From contig JADNYV010000040.1 in the NCBI GenBank assembly GCA_015501055.1, forward strand, positions 1 to 64,000: DNA of 64,000 nt, in the 5' to 3' direction. Of the stretch, positions 37,009-47,520 are shown in pieces (positions within the stretch are counted from its first letter, which is position 1; each line of letters begins with the position of its first letter). A program made the translations under genes and the position numbers. This DNA comes from Mucidula mucida. Its lineage: Eukaryota > Basidiomycota > Agaricomycetes > Agaricales > Physalacriaceae. The notes under the pieces are model-generated. The model saw only the letters and a list, made by a program, of their open reading frames with translations, was not told where the DNA came from and did not search any database.

Positions 37009-37515
37009 ATGCCCACTCCAGCTCTACCGCCACTTCAAGAGATGTATCCTGGTTCGTTTCCCCGCACATTTCTCTGTGAATACTTGATTAACTGCCCCAC
37101 GTTAGATCACATCTTCCATGACCTGGTCCTGTCCTCTCCAGAAAAAGAGGTGGTTCAACTCGAACCTGACACAGAAATTCAAGTCAGCAAGGATTCTCCC
37201 GCCACCGATGACAATCTCTTGAAAAGCTTCCCGTGCGAGCACTGCGGTAGGATATTCCCCCGGCCAAGTAGCCTGGAGATACACAAGAACACTCATACAG
37301 GAGCAAAGCGTGGGTGTTCCGTGCCCTCAAACAACGAATTAATAAACCAAAGAGTAGCTTTCGTCTGCCCAAATACTGCATGTGGGCGCGCGTTCAACGT
37401 CAAGTCGAATATGACAAGACATCATCGGAGTTGCCATAAGGCACAGGCTGATAAGCCGCCAGACCATAGTTCGCAGGGGGAACATAGCGCTGAGAGTGCA
37501 ATTGACGCCTCCTAG
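37009..37515 (+). CDS. C2H2 zinc-finger protein, candidate transcription factor
   Basis: The open frame encodes 168 residues beginning MPTPALPPLQEMYPGSF. Two classical C2H2 fingers are visible: FPCEHCGRIFPRPSSLEIHK (about residues 75-94, followed by NTHTGAK), then FVCPNTACGRAFNVKSNMTR (residues about 122-141, followed by HHRSCH). The pair, with a HTGAK linker and a CPNTACGRAF second finger, is a common agaricomycete arrangement. Between the fingers, 45 bases (GTGGGT to AAAGAG) have intron-like borders and are a multiple of three. Removal would restore a normal short linker (HTGAK-LAFVCP). The shorter form is therefore probably the main product. The rest is acidic and Ser-rich. DNA binding in the nucleus is inferred from the fingers. 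Confidence 0.8.
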   Translation: MPTPALPPLQEMYPGSFPRTFLCEYLINCPTLDHIFHDLVLSSPEKEVVQLEPDTEIQVSKDSPATDDNLLKSFPCEHCGRIFPRPSSLEIHKNTHTGAKRGCSVPSNNELINQRVAFVCPNTACGRAFNVKSNMTRHHRSCHKAQADKPPDHSSQGEHSAESAIDAS

Positions 37516-37779
37516 GATGTAGAGACAAGTCCACTTTTGTGGCGTATGATGATCCTTTCAAAGTTGCCGGCGAAATATTACGAGAATCCTGTTATCATGA
37601 AGTTGGCATTCCAGTGCGAGACACCTTCATTCGGTACGATACCTCAGGGATCTACAATGTGATACCGGCTCAGAAGAGCGACATGCAAGCTCAGATTCTT
37701 TTTTGCCACTCCCATACGAACGCTGAAGCATCAGAATGTCATTTTAGGTCCACATCCTATCTGAACTAGTCCTTCGAGT
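37516..37779. other. Convergent spacer
   Basis: This is the space between the C2H2 gene stop and the stop of the C2HC-type gene. One open stretch on the plus strand (37539-37769) lacks an ATG start and any motif. Confidence 0.4.
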
Positions 37780-39020
37780 TCACCCGCCCTTCTCCTTTTT
37801 GATCTCCTTTGGATCATAATTTCGCTCCTTGCACCACTGCAAGTATAAGAGATAACACCTCTCTCTGTGTTCAACCCACCCGGGGTTGCTGTACCCGCCT
37901 TGCACGTCCCTCTCTTTGTTCTTCAATGAGACTCTCTGTCTGCACCCGTTGCACACGACAGAGTCCGGCTGAATGGAACCTTTACGCACCCAAGGATCTT
38001 GTGTGATGTTCCTCTGGCGACGCAGGCTCTGGTGGAACTTCTCCACCCAGGCACGGTCTTGAAACTTCGTCAATGTAGAAATGCGGCGAAATCCTTCACC
38101 TTTGACTTCCCTAGACGGCTGTGAAGGGAGGGCGACCGGTTTGGTTTGGTGCAGGTTCGGTTTCCTTTGAGTGTTGATGCTAATTGCGTTTGCGCCTGTA
38201 GCAACAGTCGAGGATGCTTTATGGATGGTTGAAGTCCCCGTCTCGATCTTGTCTTCCGAATATTTCCTTTTCATAGGAATTGTGTTCGGCGAGATCGTGG
38301 AAAGCGGCCTGATCAGTCAATATGAGCTCGCTCAATATTGAATAAGGCTACGCACATGTCATTTCCTCGTGTACGTCCATCTCCTCTCGTTCTCGAATCT
38401 AGTCGTCCGACGTTACTCGTTTGGTAGGATGAGGCTTGTCTACAAAACCGTAAGCGTGTACTACTTTGACTTGGACAGAGATACGAACCGTTGATGCCCT
38501 GTTTTCTCCAGATGACCGTCCTGTAAACCGGTGTGCCTTCGTCGACTTGGATCCACAGATACATTGCTCATCAGTCTACCCCTAGACTCTGAAAGATCGA
38601 GGCCCAAATCAAACGCTGACTGCTCTTTTCTATCTGGCCAGGATCTTCTCGTGGACTTCGAACCCTCCCCTCTCCCAACAATCGTTGAACTAAAGTAGTC
38701 AGCGATGACAATCTTACAAAACACATTCAACGTACTCACCGTCTGTCTTTTGGCCTGAGTCTTTCATCTGTTCTTGAATGGCTGCAGTCAATCAAATCTC
38801 GGCCTCTCCTCCGTGGATCCGTGGTCATGTAAGTCTGCATCGCAGTATAGTCTGTCAGATTGGTTCGTCCCTGTGTAGCCTTTACTTCGCCTCGAATGCG
38901 TCCTGTGCACTGTCCGAGATGTAACAACTGGTCTTTGAATGGCGTTTCCGGACTCTCGTTCGGGGGAGTCTGTCGTGAAGGAGGAGTGCGTGTGGCTGGT
39001 CCACAGCTTGCGGTGCAGGT
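37780..39020 (-). CDS. Protein with a C-terminal C2HC-type finger; 5' end unresolved
   Basis: Four exons join in frame on the minus strand. The first supported part reads TPPSRQTPPNESPETPFKDQ, then comes a Ser/Arg/Asp-rich linker. An exon boundary leads to MPLSTISPNTIPMKRKYSED. The C-terminal domain contains AWVEKFHQSLRRQRN, WVRKGSIQPDSVVCNGCRQR and then SNPGWVEHRERCYLL. The spacing Cys-x2-Cys ... His-x3-Cys with a Trp before the His fits a small zinc-binding domain seen in unnamed basidiomycete proteins. No in-frame ATG occurs at the 5' end. A candidate first exon at 39336-39312 (MMEGTTFI) has a consensus GTAAGA donor, but I could not connect it. Function is unknown; nucleic-acid binding is only a guess. 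Confidence 0.55.
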
Positions 39021-39456
39021 TTATATACTTCACCGTCAGCTGAATGTTGTGTCGACGATGGGAAACGTTAGGTGCTTGTCGTACGAGTGGACGAGTCTCG
39101 TCCGAAGTGACCTCTTGCTTTTGACGAGACGCACCGAGACTATGACCAACAGATCCTTTGAAAAGCTTGTTTGTGAATCTGACGAGATAGATGGCCACAG
39201 TGGCGAAGTGCCCTTTCGATGATTGTTTTGTTCGCAACCGCGTTCAGAAAGTATGTGATTGCGACTGTTCAATTGGTCAATTGTCTATAATTCTTCAAAG
39301 CTCTTTCTTACCGATGAAAGTAGTGCCCTCCATCATTAGAGTTTCATGACATGACAGCGCGCCTACTTACGCTTGAACTTGCTCGGAATATGATACACGT
39401 CGTCCACTCACTCCCAGGATTCACGAGAACGTCGTGTACCCGCGGATTCAATCGAT

Positions 39457-39933
39457 CTAAGACAGGAAAAAAGGAAATTGGGATCCCAGTCCTCGACTGT
39501 TTGTGGGGATGTAGGCCTCTTGATCGTCAGCTTTCAATGCCTTTAAACGCTCCTTGGAAATCCTCTCAACTCTCTTCCGCTCCTCCTTCTCGATGTGTGC
39601 GTGATGGTTGTGAAAGGCCTTGCCAACACACGATACGCGATCCTGTGCAGCGCGATTGACCTGGACGGCAACGCATCCAATGCCCGCTCCGTCCTTATTT
39701 TTCGTTGTATTACTTACATCTCTGCTTCTTCTTTCCAGAAGTCGGCGCGGTTGAGGGCCGGTGGGAGGTACAGCTACAGACGAAAGAGGCAACAAGCCAG
39801 GCGGCGGCGCAGCGAAAATGAGTGGGACGACGGGCGCGACGGCGGCGGGCTGCAGCGAAGACATTTTGACATTCCTCTTAATGATCATTATTAAAATAAA
39901 CAAAGCATTTGATAAAGTCCCACTTCGGGGCAT
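39457..39933 (-). pseudogene. Relict of a SNF2/STH1-type HSA region
   Basis: After a GTAAGT intron the minus strand reads AHIEKEERKRVERISKERLK and then ALKADDQEAY. This closely follows the post-HSA segment of SWI/SNF and RSC ATPases (KEEQKRIERISKERLKALKADDEEAY in fungal Snf2-type proteins). It then breaks off into unrelated sequence and a stop. No helicase domain is near. The upstream exon (MSSLQPAAVAPVVPLIFAAP) is Pro/Ala-rich and does not match the family. I read this as a small duplicated or retained piece of a remodeller gene, not an active ATPase. It starts 70 bp from Ku80 on the opposite strand. Confidence 0.6.
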
Positions 39934-40002
39934 CGTGTCGATCACGTGCGTCTAATTCAGGCGCGCCGGACGCGCAATATGACTTGACTTGTCACCACCA
40001 CC

Positions 40003-43000
40003 ATGGTCGCCGAACGAGCTGGAGTGAGCATTTGTGCTCCGTTTTCTGCTTTCTCTGACCTTCCTAGTACACTGTCACAATGTTCCTCGTGGACGTCTCG
40101 CGTTCCATGGGCAACACCCGAACTGTTGAGTTGCCAGACGGTCCAAATGGCGAGCAACGAACAAAAGAAATGACAAATCTACAATGGTCCCTTCAATTTG
40201 CGAAGCTCAAAATACAGGAAATGGCACGTCTTGCACTCCGCTCCGAAGCAATCTCCTAACATCCTGGCTTCTAGATTTACAATGGGCGTAAGACAGATCA
40301 ATGTGGCGTTGTACTATTTGGCTCCGATGGTGAGTCTGGGCTTTGTATGACTGATGACTGAGTACGAACTACATGGACTGTAGAAACCGATAACGTGGTG
40401 AACGAACATTCTGGCGGATTCGAAGGCATCGTCGAATACATTCCCATTGGTACTCCCAACGCTAGCACGCTCGCTCAGCTAGACACATTAGAGGCTTCGA
40501 CTGTCACAGGAGATGGTATGCATTTACCAGAGACATTGTGTCGCACTAATCGCCTTGTTAGCTATTGACGGCGTGATCGTCGCATCCACCATTCAAGATC
40601 AATACCTCGACAGAAAGAAAACTTGGACGCGGAAACTCGTCTTGATTACCGACGGAGAGAGCCCCTTGGAGCTCGAAGACTGGCAGATGACAGCAACGAA
40701 TCTCAATGAAAAGAATGTCCAATTTACTATAATGTGCGTTTTGCGCTTTAATCGCTATCTACCAACCAATCCTTCACAGTGGCGTCGATTTTGATTCGGA
40801 TGACGAAGATTATATCTACAACGAGGAGAACAAATCAGATATGAAACGTGTCAATGAGGGTTTCTACAACGAGTTCGTGTCAACACTCGAAGATGGTGTG
40901 GTGGGAACGTGCGCCTACGCGATCCAGGAAATTAGCAAGCCAGACATCAAAATGACGAAGTCCGTCATGATGAGGAGTATGCTCTCCCTAGGCGACTACG
41001 AGGCTCGTGAGGAAGAAGCATTTGCCATCCTTATTCGTACCAGCAAGTGCACTGCTATCTCCAGGCCTTCAAGTTGGAGCAAATATGCCATCAAGCCGAA
41101 GGAAGAGGGCGACGAAGACGTCACAGTGTATTCCCCGCTCAAGATGACGTCCGAGTATTACTTTGACAAAACGGAGAAAGACGCAGACGGGGATGTCCCA
41201 ATGAAGCAAGAAGAGGATGCCGACGAAGAAGACTCTATGAAAGGTATGCAACAAGTCGACAAGGAGACGCTCGTCCGCGGGTACAAGTATGGGACTACAT
41301 ATGTGCCTTGTCCTGATGGCGAATTCGCCAAGCTTCCAACGAAGAGTGGCTTGGAGATATGCGGCTTCTTCTTGAAAAAAAATGTCCGTGATATGATACC
41401 TCTTCTCAGCGCGAATTGACTCTGTACGCCAGTTCCGCCGCGAACTCTCCATGGGTGAGATTCAGTATGTGTGGGGCGACCCCGACCAGCCAAATAATCA
41501 GGTTGCGCTCTCATCCATCGTCCGCGCGATGCAAGAGAAGAAAGTATATGCTATTGCACGCTGGGTGACCAAGGATGACCGAGCGCCAAAGATGGGTGTT
41601 CTTGCGCCGTCTTCCTTCGAAGAAGTGGACTGTCTCCTGTGGGCGCCAGTATGTACAACGCGAGGCTTCTGTTCGAAAACTGACTGTATCTTAGATGCCA
41701 TTCGCGGACGATGTGCGCAAGTACACATTTCCTTCACTAGACCACCTCGTCAATAAGAAAGGGGAGGAAGTCAAGGTGCACCCCTACCTTCCCACCGAAG
41801 AACAACTTGATGCTATGGATAACTTTGTGGACGCTTTGGATCTCATGGAAGCCGGCGATAAAGATGAAGAAGGGTAAGAGAACCTTTCAGGTTCATAGTG
41901 CATCTCTCAACCCTTATACTTACCTCCAGCGTCCGTGGTCCATGGTTCGATACACGCCTATCCTACAATCCCGCTCTCCACCGCATCAAACAAGCCATGT
42001 TCCACTCCGCTGTGGTGAATGACTTAGAGTCTAATCCCCTCCCTCCACCGCATCCTGAAGTCATCAAATACTTTGATCCGCCAAAAAAGATGCTCAAACG
42101 CGCACGAGACGCAATCGAAGGCTGTAAGGATGCCTTCAAGGTCCGGGAAGGTATTAAACTACGTCTTTCACTTGTCCTCAGGTTCTCTGACGCCTGATTT
42201 ACAGTACCAAAGAAAGTCGCCAAGACAAAGAAGGACGGACATGCCCACGCCAGAGATGACGATGATGATCTTATTCTCCTGGACAAGTATGGACCCGCCA
42301 AGACGCAGTCGCAGATCAAGGTCACCGAGTCTCCTTCACGGAAAGGCAAAGAGAAGGCGAAGCCAGTCACTACGAGCGGGGACGACAGTGCCACCGAAGA
42401 CGAGGAGGAGGAGGAGCTTCTTCTAGACAAAGTCGGCCCAGCGAAGAAGGACATGGGCGTGCCTCTTCCAACACCTGCTCGCTCCATGTCACCCGAGATT
42501 GACCGTGGCGTAGAGTCAGGCCGCATCATCGGCATGGCGTACCCCCTCCAAGACTTTCAGAAGAACCTCGCGGCGAAGGATCTCGTTACCAAAGCCGTCG
42601 CGGACATGGGCCATGTCATCACGCAGATCGTCTTAGCGCCGTTCGCGTCGCGTCGGACGGACGAGCTCGTCAGGTGTATGCAGGCCATGCGGGAGACGTG
42701 TTTGACTGAAGATGAGATTGAGGCGTGGAATGAGTGCGTTCGCGTTTGTGTCTATGCGACGAATCTGAAGTTTGTCCCGCAGGTTTTTGGTGCAGTTGAA
42801 GGAGAAGTGTGCAGGGACCCCGGGGAATATGGAGTTTTTGGGCGAGCTGGGGAAGATTGGGAGGGCGATTAGTCTTATCAGTGAGAGTGAGGCTGAGAAG
42901 AACGGTGGGGAGTCGGATTATTCTGAGTCAAAGGCAAAGAAGGTATGTCATTGATAGTGCTTCGATGCAGTGGGGAACTGACTTGCTTGTGGTTACAGTT

Positions 43001-43010
43001 TTTTGCGTAA
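40003..43010 (+). CDS. ku80: Ku80 (ATP-dependent DNA helicase II subunit 2)
   Basis: Ku80 pairs with Ku70 to form the ring that binds broken DNA ends and starts non-homologous end joining; it also acts at telomeres. The start has a perfect ACCACCATGG context. The vWA-like domain opens with YTVTMFLVDVSRSMG and has TDQCGVVLFGSD and TWTRKLVLITDGE. The beta-barrel region shows TSKCTAISRPSSW, VRGYKYGTTYVPCPDGEFAK, RRELSMGEIQYVWGD and FADDVRKYTFPSL. The C-terminal arm and helical end follow (MAYPLQDFQKNLAAKDLVTK, ending KAKKFFA). About nine introns are removed. One, 40224-40275, has a GC-AG border, and another (42731 on) is needed to restore WNEFLVQLKEKCAG. All expected blocks are present and in order. 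About 830 residues, normal for fungal Ku80. Confidence 0.96.
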
Positions 43011-43457
43011 TGGACTATATATACGCTTTCATTCGCTTTCTTTCACTGAACTTTTCTGGCATTTAATCTCTTGTAATCTATCGTTACGAGTTGTATCGTA
43101 AAGTGGAGCGAGTCAGTATTCGCAAATTCGCAGTTGTGGCCGCGGGGATCGCATATTCACAATTATGTTAGTTTCTATACTAATCAGTCCATGCATGTAT
43201 AACCTTTCTTTCAACTCGACTGCCCTTTCCTCTGGCAGCAGGCTCGGGTCGCGCGCCTAAGTTGACTATTTGGTCGCGATACACGCGATCCTTCCCGAGC
43301 TCTTATTGGTATTCGACTTGAATAAGACGGGGCATTTTACCACCTGAACCTTGACTGTTAAGCTCCTGTGCCAGTTCGAGAGAGTCGACTGCTCTACTGT
43401 ATCAGATTCCCGGACACTATCTAGTATAACCATGAGCTTGAACAGACTCTTCGAAGA
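43011..43457. other. Intergenic, nothing recognised
   Basis: This follows Ku80 and runs to the end of the acidic minus-strand gene. No conserved frame or repeat is seen. It contains both 3' untranslated regions. Confidence 0.45.
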
Positions 43458-44042
43458 CTAGCTAGTACCTACGTCTTCGGAACCTTGTACTAGAGTTTCT
43501 TGGTGAGCTTTAGAGGCATCGTCAGCCTTGATGCCTTCTTCTGACTCGACAGCGAGTTCAACTTGTACATCGATGTTCTCATCCACGGGTATTCGTTCCA
43601 TATTCTGTATTTCAGCGCCGTCAGCTGCTCCGTTCGGTTCGCCACAATCTACGTAAATGAAATGGATCGTGAAAGAAGCAAATAAACAAGGACCTACCGG
43701 TATTATCAGTCGTCATGAAGCTTCCGTCAGTACTGGCGGTTCGATTATATCATGTCGAGCCATATCTACGAGCAATGACTGATAAGACAGACATATCGTG
43801 CGAGAAGCGACGTACCGGCTACAGGAGCATTATCATTCAACTTAGCTGTCGACTTGGCACCTACTTCGACTGGGGATGGAGGTCGGTCGGATACTTCTGT
43901 GCGAGGAGCTAAATCAGTTCTGAAAGACTAGCGCGACTGTACAGCCTCAGATTGTACAGGTGTTTGAGGTGTGCTCTAACCCGCCTTGTCCTATCAACCT
44001 CTGTACAGTGTATGAGGCGGTAAAGGAAAACGTCGGGCACAT
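43458..44042 (-). CDS. Short acidic, disordered protein; model partial
   Basis: Reading the minus strand from ATG 44042 gives MCPTFSFTASYTVQRLIGQG. Across a consensus intron (GTACAA to TTTAG) it continues to SPRTEVSDRPPSPVEVGAKS. After more intron-like sequence come ERIPVDENIDVQVELAVESE and a stop at 43458. The composition (Asp, Glu, Ser, Pro) is even across these parts, supporting one gene. I could not close the phase of the middle intron, so the model is incomplete. No family is recognised. Confidence 0.35.
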
Positions 44043-44127
44043 ACCCGAGCTCGGGTGAGTGAATGATGATACACTTGAACTTCCTGATTTTACGAAGACC
44101 ACCGCCCGGAACTAATGTTATAAGTTA

Positions 44128-46757
44128 TCACCAATCCATCTTCTTGCTTGTCCTAACAGTGGACACAGGGATCTTCCCTCCCTTTGCATATCCGAACCCA
44201 TCCAGCCACGGCCACGTCGCGCTTCTTCTCTGCTCAAACTCATCAATCGCCGTACCCCGCTGCAGCGTCAAGGCAATATCGTCCAAACCATTCAGCAAGC
44301 AGTGCCGCCTGAAGGGATCCGTCTTGAATGGTATGGGCGCTTTACCATTTGGACGCCGAATCTCCTCCTTCTCTAGATCGACCTCCAAGTCCAAGCCTGC
44401 CTCGGCATCTTCCGCCAGAGCACGACAATCCTCTTGCGGGATCGCGACAGGCAGCATGCCGTTTTGCATGGAGTTATTGCGGAAAATGTCGGCGAAGCTG
44501 GGCGCGATGACACAACGAATACCAAAGTCATTCCTAAAGAGTGTATTAGAGACATTGGTGGAGAAACAGAGAAGACTTACAAACTCCAAGGTGCGTGTTC
44601 TCGAGAGCTACCGCAGCCGAAATTCTTTCCCGTGCAGACCAAAATCTTCGACTTCGTATACGGTTCCCGGTTCAGAATGAAGTCGGTCTCTTTGCCAGTG
44701 TGCGGGTCTTTCCGTAGGGTGAAGAACAACGCGTTGGCCAGACCAGTCCTCTTCAAGGTCTTCAAGAACTGTTTGGGAATGATCATATCTGTGTCGACGT
44801 TCTCGATATGCAGAGGAGCAGCAATGCCCTTCACAATAATGAACTTTTGCACGGTCGAGGGTGCTTCAGAGGGCGGGAGGTCACCGGAAGCAGCTGGGAT
44901 AGGAATCTGGGGAGCCGGCGAGGGCAGGACTGCATCATCCATGAAATCGGAGGCCTTGGCCAATTTCAATCTGGGTCCCGCGGCGATGTTCGCGTCAGCG
45001 GTAGCGCCCATAAATTTCCGTACATCCGTGAGTTTGCCAGTAATAGCAGCTGCGGCGGCCATGGCGGGACTGACTAGATGAGTACGTCCACCAGATCCTT
45101 GACGACCTTCAAAGTTGCGATTGCTCGTACTTGCGCAACGCTCGCCAGGTGCAAGCTGGTCGGGATTCATGCCCAAACACATCGAGCATCCAGCTTCGCG
45201 CCAGTCAAATCCAGCGCGTTTGAAGACGACGTCAAGTCCTTCCGCTTCAGCATGTTTCTTGATCAGTCCAGATCCAGGGACAATCATCGCGTGAACATTC
45301 GCAGCGACTGTGGCATCCGCACCAGCAGCCAATACCACTTTGGCGGCTGACCGCAAGTCTTCGATACGACTGTTGGTGCACGAACCAATGAAGACCTTGT
45401 CGACTGTGATTTCCTCCATAGGAGTGTTGGGGATGAGACCCATGTATTTCAACGAACGCTCGGCAGAAGCGCGTTTAGTAGGATCAGCGATGGTAGATGG
45501 GTCAGGAACAGAGCCAGTAATGGCGACTACATCCTGTGGGGAGGTTCCCCAAGTGACCGTAGGGATGATATCTGAGGCAGGGATGACGACCTCGATGTCG
45601 AACTTGGCACCCTCGTCGGATTTCAGTGAGCGCCAGTACGCTTCCGCGCGATCCCATTCCTCGCCCTTGGGAGCTAGAGGGCGACCACGGAGATATTCGA
45701 AGGTGACCTCATCTGGAGCAACCATACCCGCACGAGCACCGGCTTCGATGCTCATATTGCAGACACTCATCCGCGCCTCCATGCTGAAGCCGCGGAATAC
45801 TGATCCTGCATATTCGATGACAGCACCCGTGCCACCAGCAGTACCAATGACGCCAATAATGTGGAGAATCACGTCTTTCGAGGTTACACCTTCGAGCAGG
45901 TCGCCGTCTACTGATATGCGCATGTTCTTGCCCTTCTTCTGGAGGAGAGTTTGGGTGGCCAAAACGTGTTCGACTTCGGATGTACCGATACCAAAAGCAA
46001 GGGAGCCGAAGGCACCATGTGCTAGAATATATGAGAGAAGAGTTGAGAAATAAGATAAGTAAACACACTTGATGTGTGAGAGTCACCGCAAACGCATGTT
46101 ATACCTGGCAACTAGAGAGAATTGTTACTCGAGTCAATAGCAATGCATCAAACATACTGTAAAGCCCTGTTCAGGACCAATGACATGGACGATGCCTTGA
46201 CGTTTGTCCTTCATTCCGAAGTACGTCAAACCAAACTCTTTGACGTTGTCCTCGAGAGCTGTGCATTGTGCTCTTGAGTCTGGCTCAGCAATGAAGGCCT
46301 CAATGGTGGTCATGTTTTTCCGTGAAACGGTCCTGTAAGATGTAAGTCGTGGGTCCAGTACTAGATAACAGAATCAACGCACGGAACATTATGGTCAACA
46401 GTAGCCAGAGTGCAATCTGGGCGCCGTACTGGGCGTCCAGCTGTCCGCCTGCGATTCCGGTATCAGAAGAGGGCTTCTAGTAAAGGGGTTGAAACAACGT
46501 ACAATCCTTCAAATGCTTGTGGGCTCGTCACCTCGTGAACCAAGTGCCTGTACTTGGATCAGCACCAATCCTCGTATACCACAGTAGGCTGTAGTTACCT
46601 ATCGATGTATATAAGAGCTAAACCATCCTCCTTGACATCGCTGAAGCGAACAACATTAATATTGGGTCATGTGCATCGATTTACGGGCAACGTACACGAC
46701 GTGGTCGTCCCAGATTTTGTCGTATAGCGTGCGTGGTGCAAATACAGCGGTAGGCAT
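44128..46757 (-). CDS. LEU1: 3-isopropylmalate dehydratase (leucine synthesis)
   Basis: This [4Fe-4S] enzyme of the aconitase family isomerises 2-isopropylmalate to 3-isopropylmalate in leucine biosynthesis, in the cytosol in fungi. The minus-strand gene starts [20 protein letters not shown] and, through short introns, carries both bacterial-type subunits in one chain. The large-subunit part has [40 protein letters not shown] and [13 protein letters not shown], which together supply the three cluster-binding cysteines (one in VCGDSHT-type context or SCTNS, two in CSMC). The small-subunit swivel domain has [14 protein letters not shown] and [15 protein letters not shown], then [20 protein letters not shown]. 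It ends KKMDW. All catalytic motifs are intact; length is about 760 residues, normal for fungal Leu1. Confidence 0.97.
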
Positions 46758-47520
46758 AGTAAATGGGCGGTAAGGGGATGGTGGACGAAACAGAAAGAAA
46801 TCTTGTCCGTCGATATATATACGGTGGTCAAGGATGAGTCCCTTCGGCCGAAGGATTTCGGGCTTTCCTGCACCAATCACAAAAGGGCCGAATGTAACCG
46901 GATCGACGGTCCAGAGTCCGAATTTGCTATGTCTTGAGCGCGAACTTCGCCCTTCACTTCCAGCAGCCGTGAATAGGATTCAACTCATGTCTCACTTGTC
47001 TTCGCTTATTACGCAAGGAAAATGTCCATTATTCTGTTCAACTGCGTCCAGCCTTCCTCTGGTCAACAACTTTCATCCACGAGCAATATTCTCAACAATG
47101 GTAGCCAAATCCAAGCTTTGGGCAGCCCAGCACCTGTAGGTCTTATCCTGTACTCATGCCCTCACTGCTCTATCTCAGAATACATCATGTCAACGCGTCT
47201 AACGCGCCCTCTTACGCTCTTTTCTTCCCACCATGTCCTGGACATCAACGATCGCCGATGTAGCGAGCCTGAATGTTTTTAGACCTTCCCCAAGATAGCA
47301 AATTTGACGCTCATTTCTAACACACTACTCACGTTCAATTGGTGGCTCCGAGTCCCTCCAAATCACTCATCCGCATATACCCACCACGAGTCGCCATACT
47401 GGGGCAGGTGCTCCTGGCAGATGATCCCACTTGCACTGATTGTCACTGACATCCGGTGTGATACGGTAACGTTATGAATATAAGTACTGGGAGCATTCCG
47501 GCTCCTAAAACCGAGTCGCA
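46758..47520. other. Divergent promoter region of LEU1 and MFS genes
   Basis: These 763 bp lie between the two start codons. The LEU1 side has a TATATATA box (listed). The MFS side has TATGAATATAAG near 47474. In between, a plus-strand frame around 46987-47282 includes MVAKSKLWAAQHL next to a consensus GTAGGT donor, possibly a tiny gene, but I cannot assign it. Leucine-pathway genes are often under Leu3-type control; I see no convincing site. Confidence 0.4.
46814..46821 (-). promoter_or_regulatory. TATA box of LEU1
   Basis: TATATATA lies 57 bp upstream of the LEU1 ATG (46757) on the coding strand, suggesting a short leader. Confidence 0.5.

Noticed and set aside
39780..39933. Functional short SNF2-like protein
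   Set aside because: The N-terminal part is unlike the family and the frame ends soon after the HSA-like segment, so a relict is the simpler reading.
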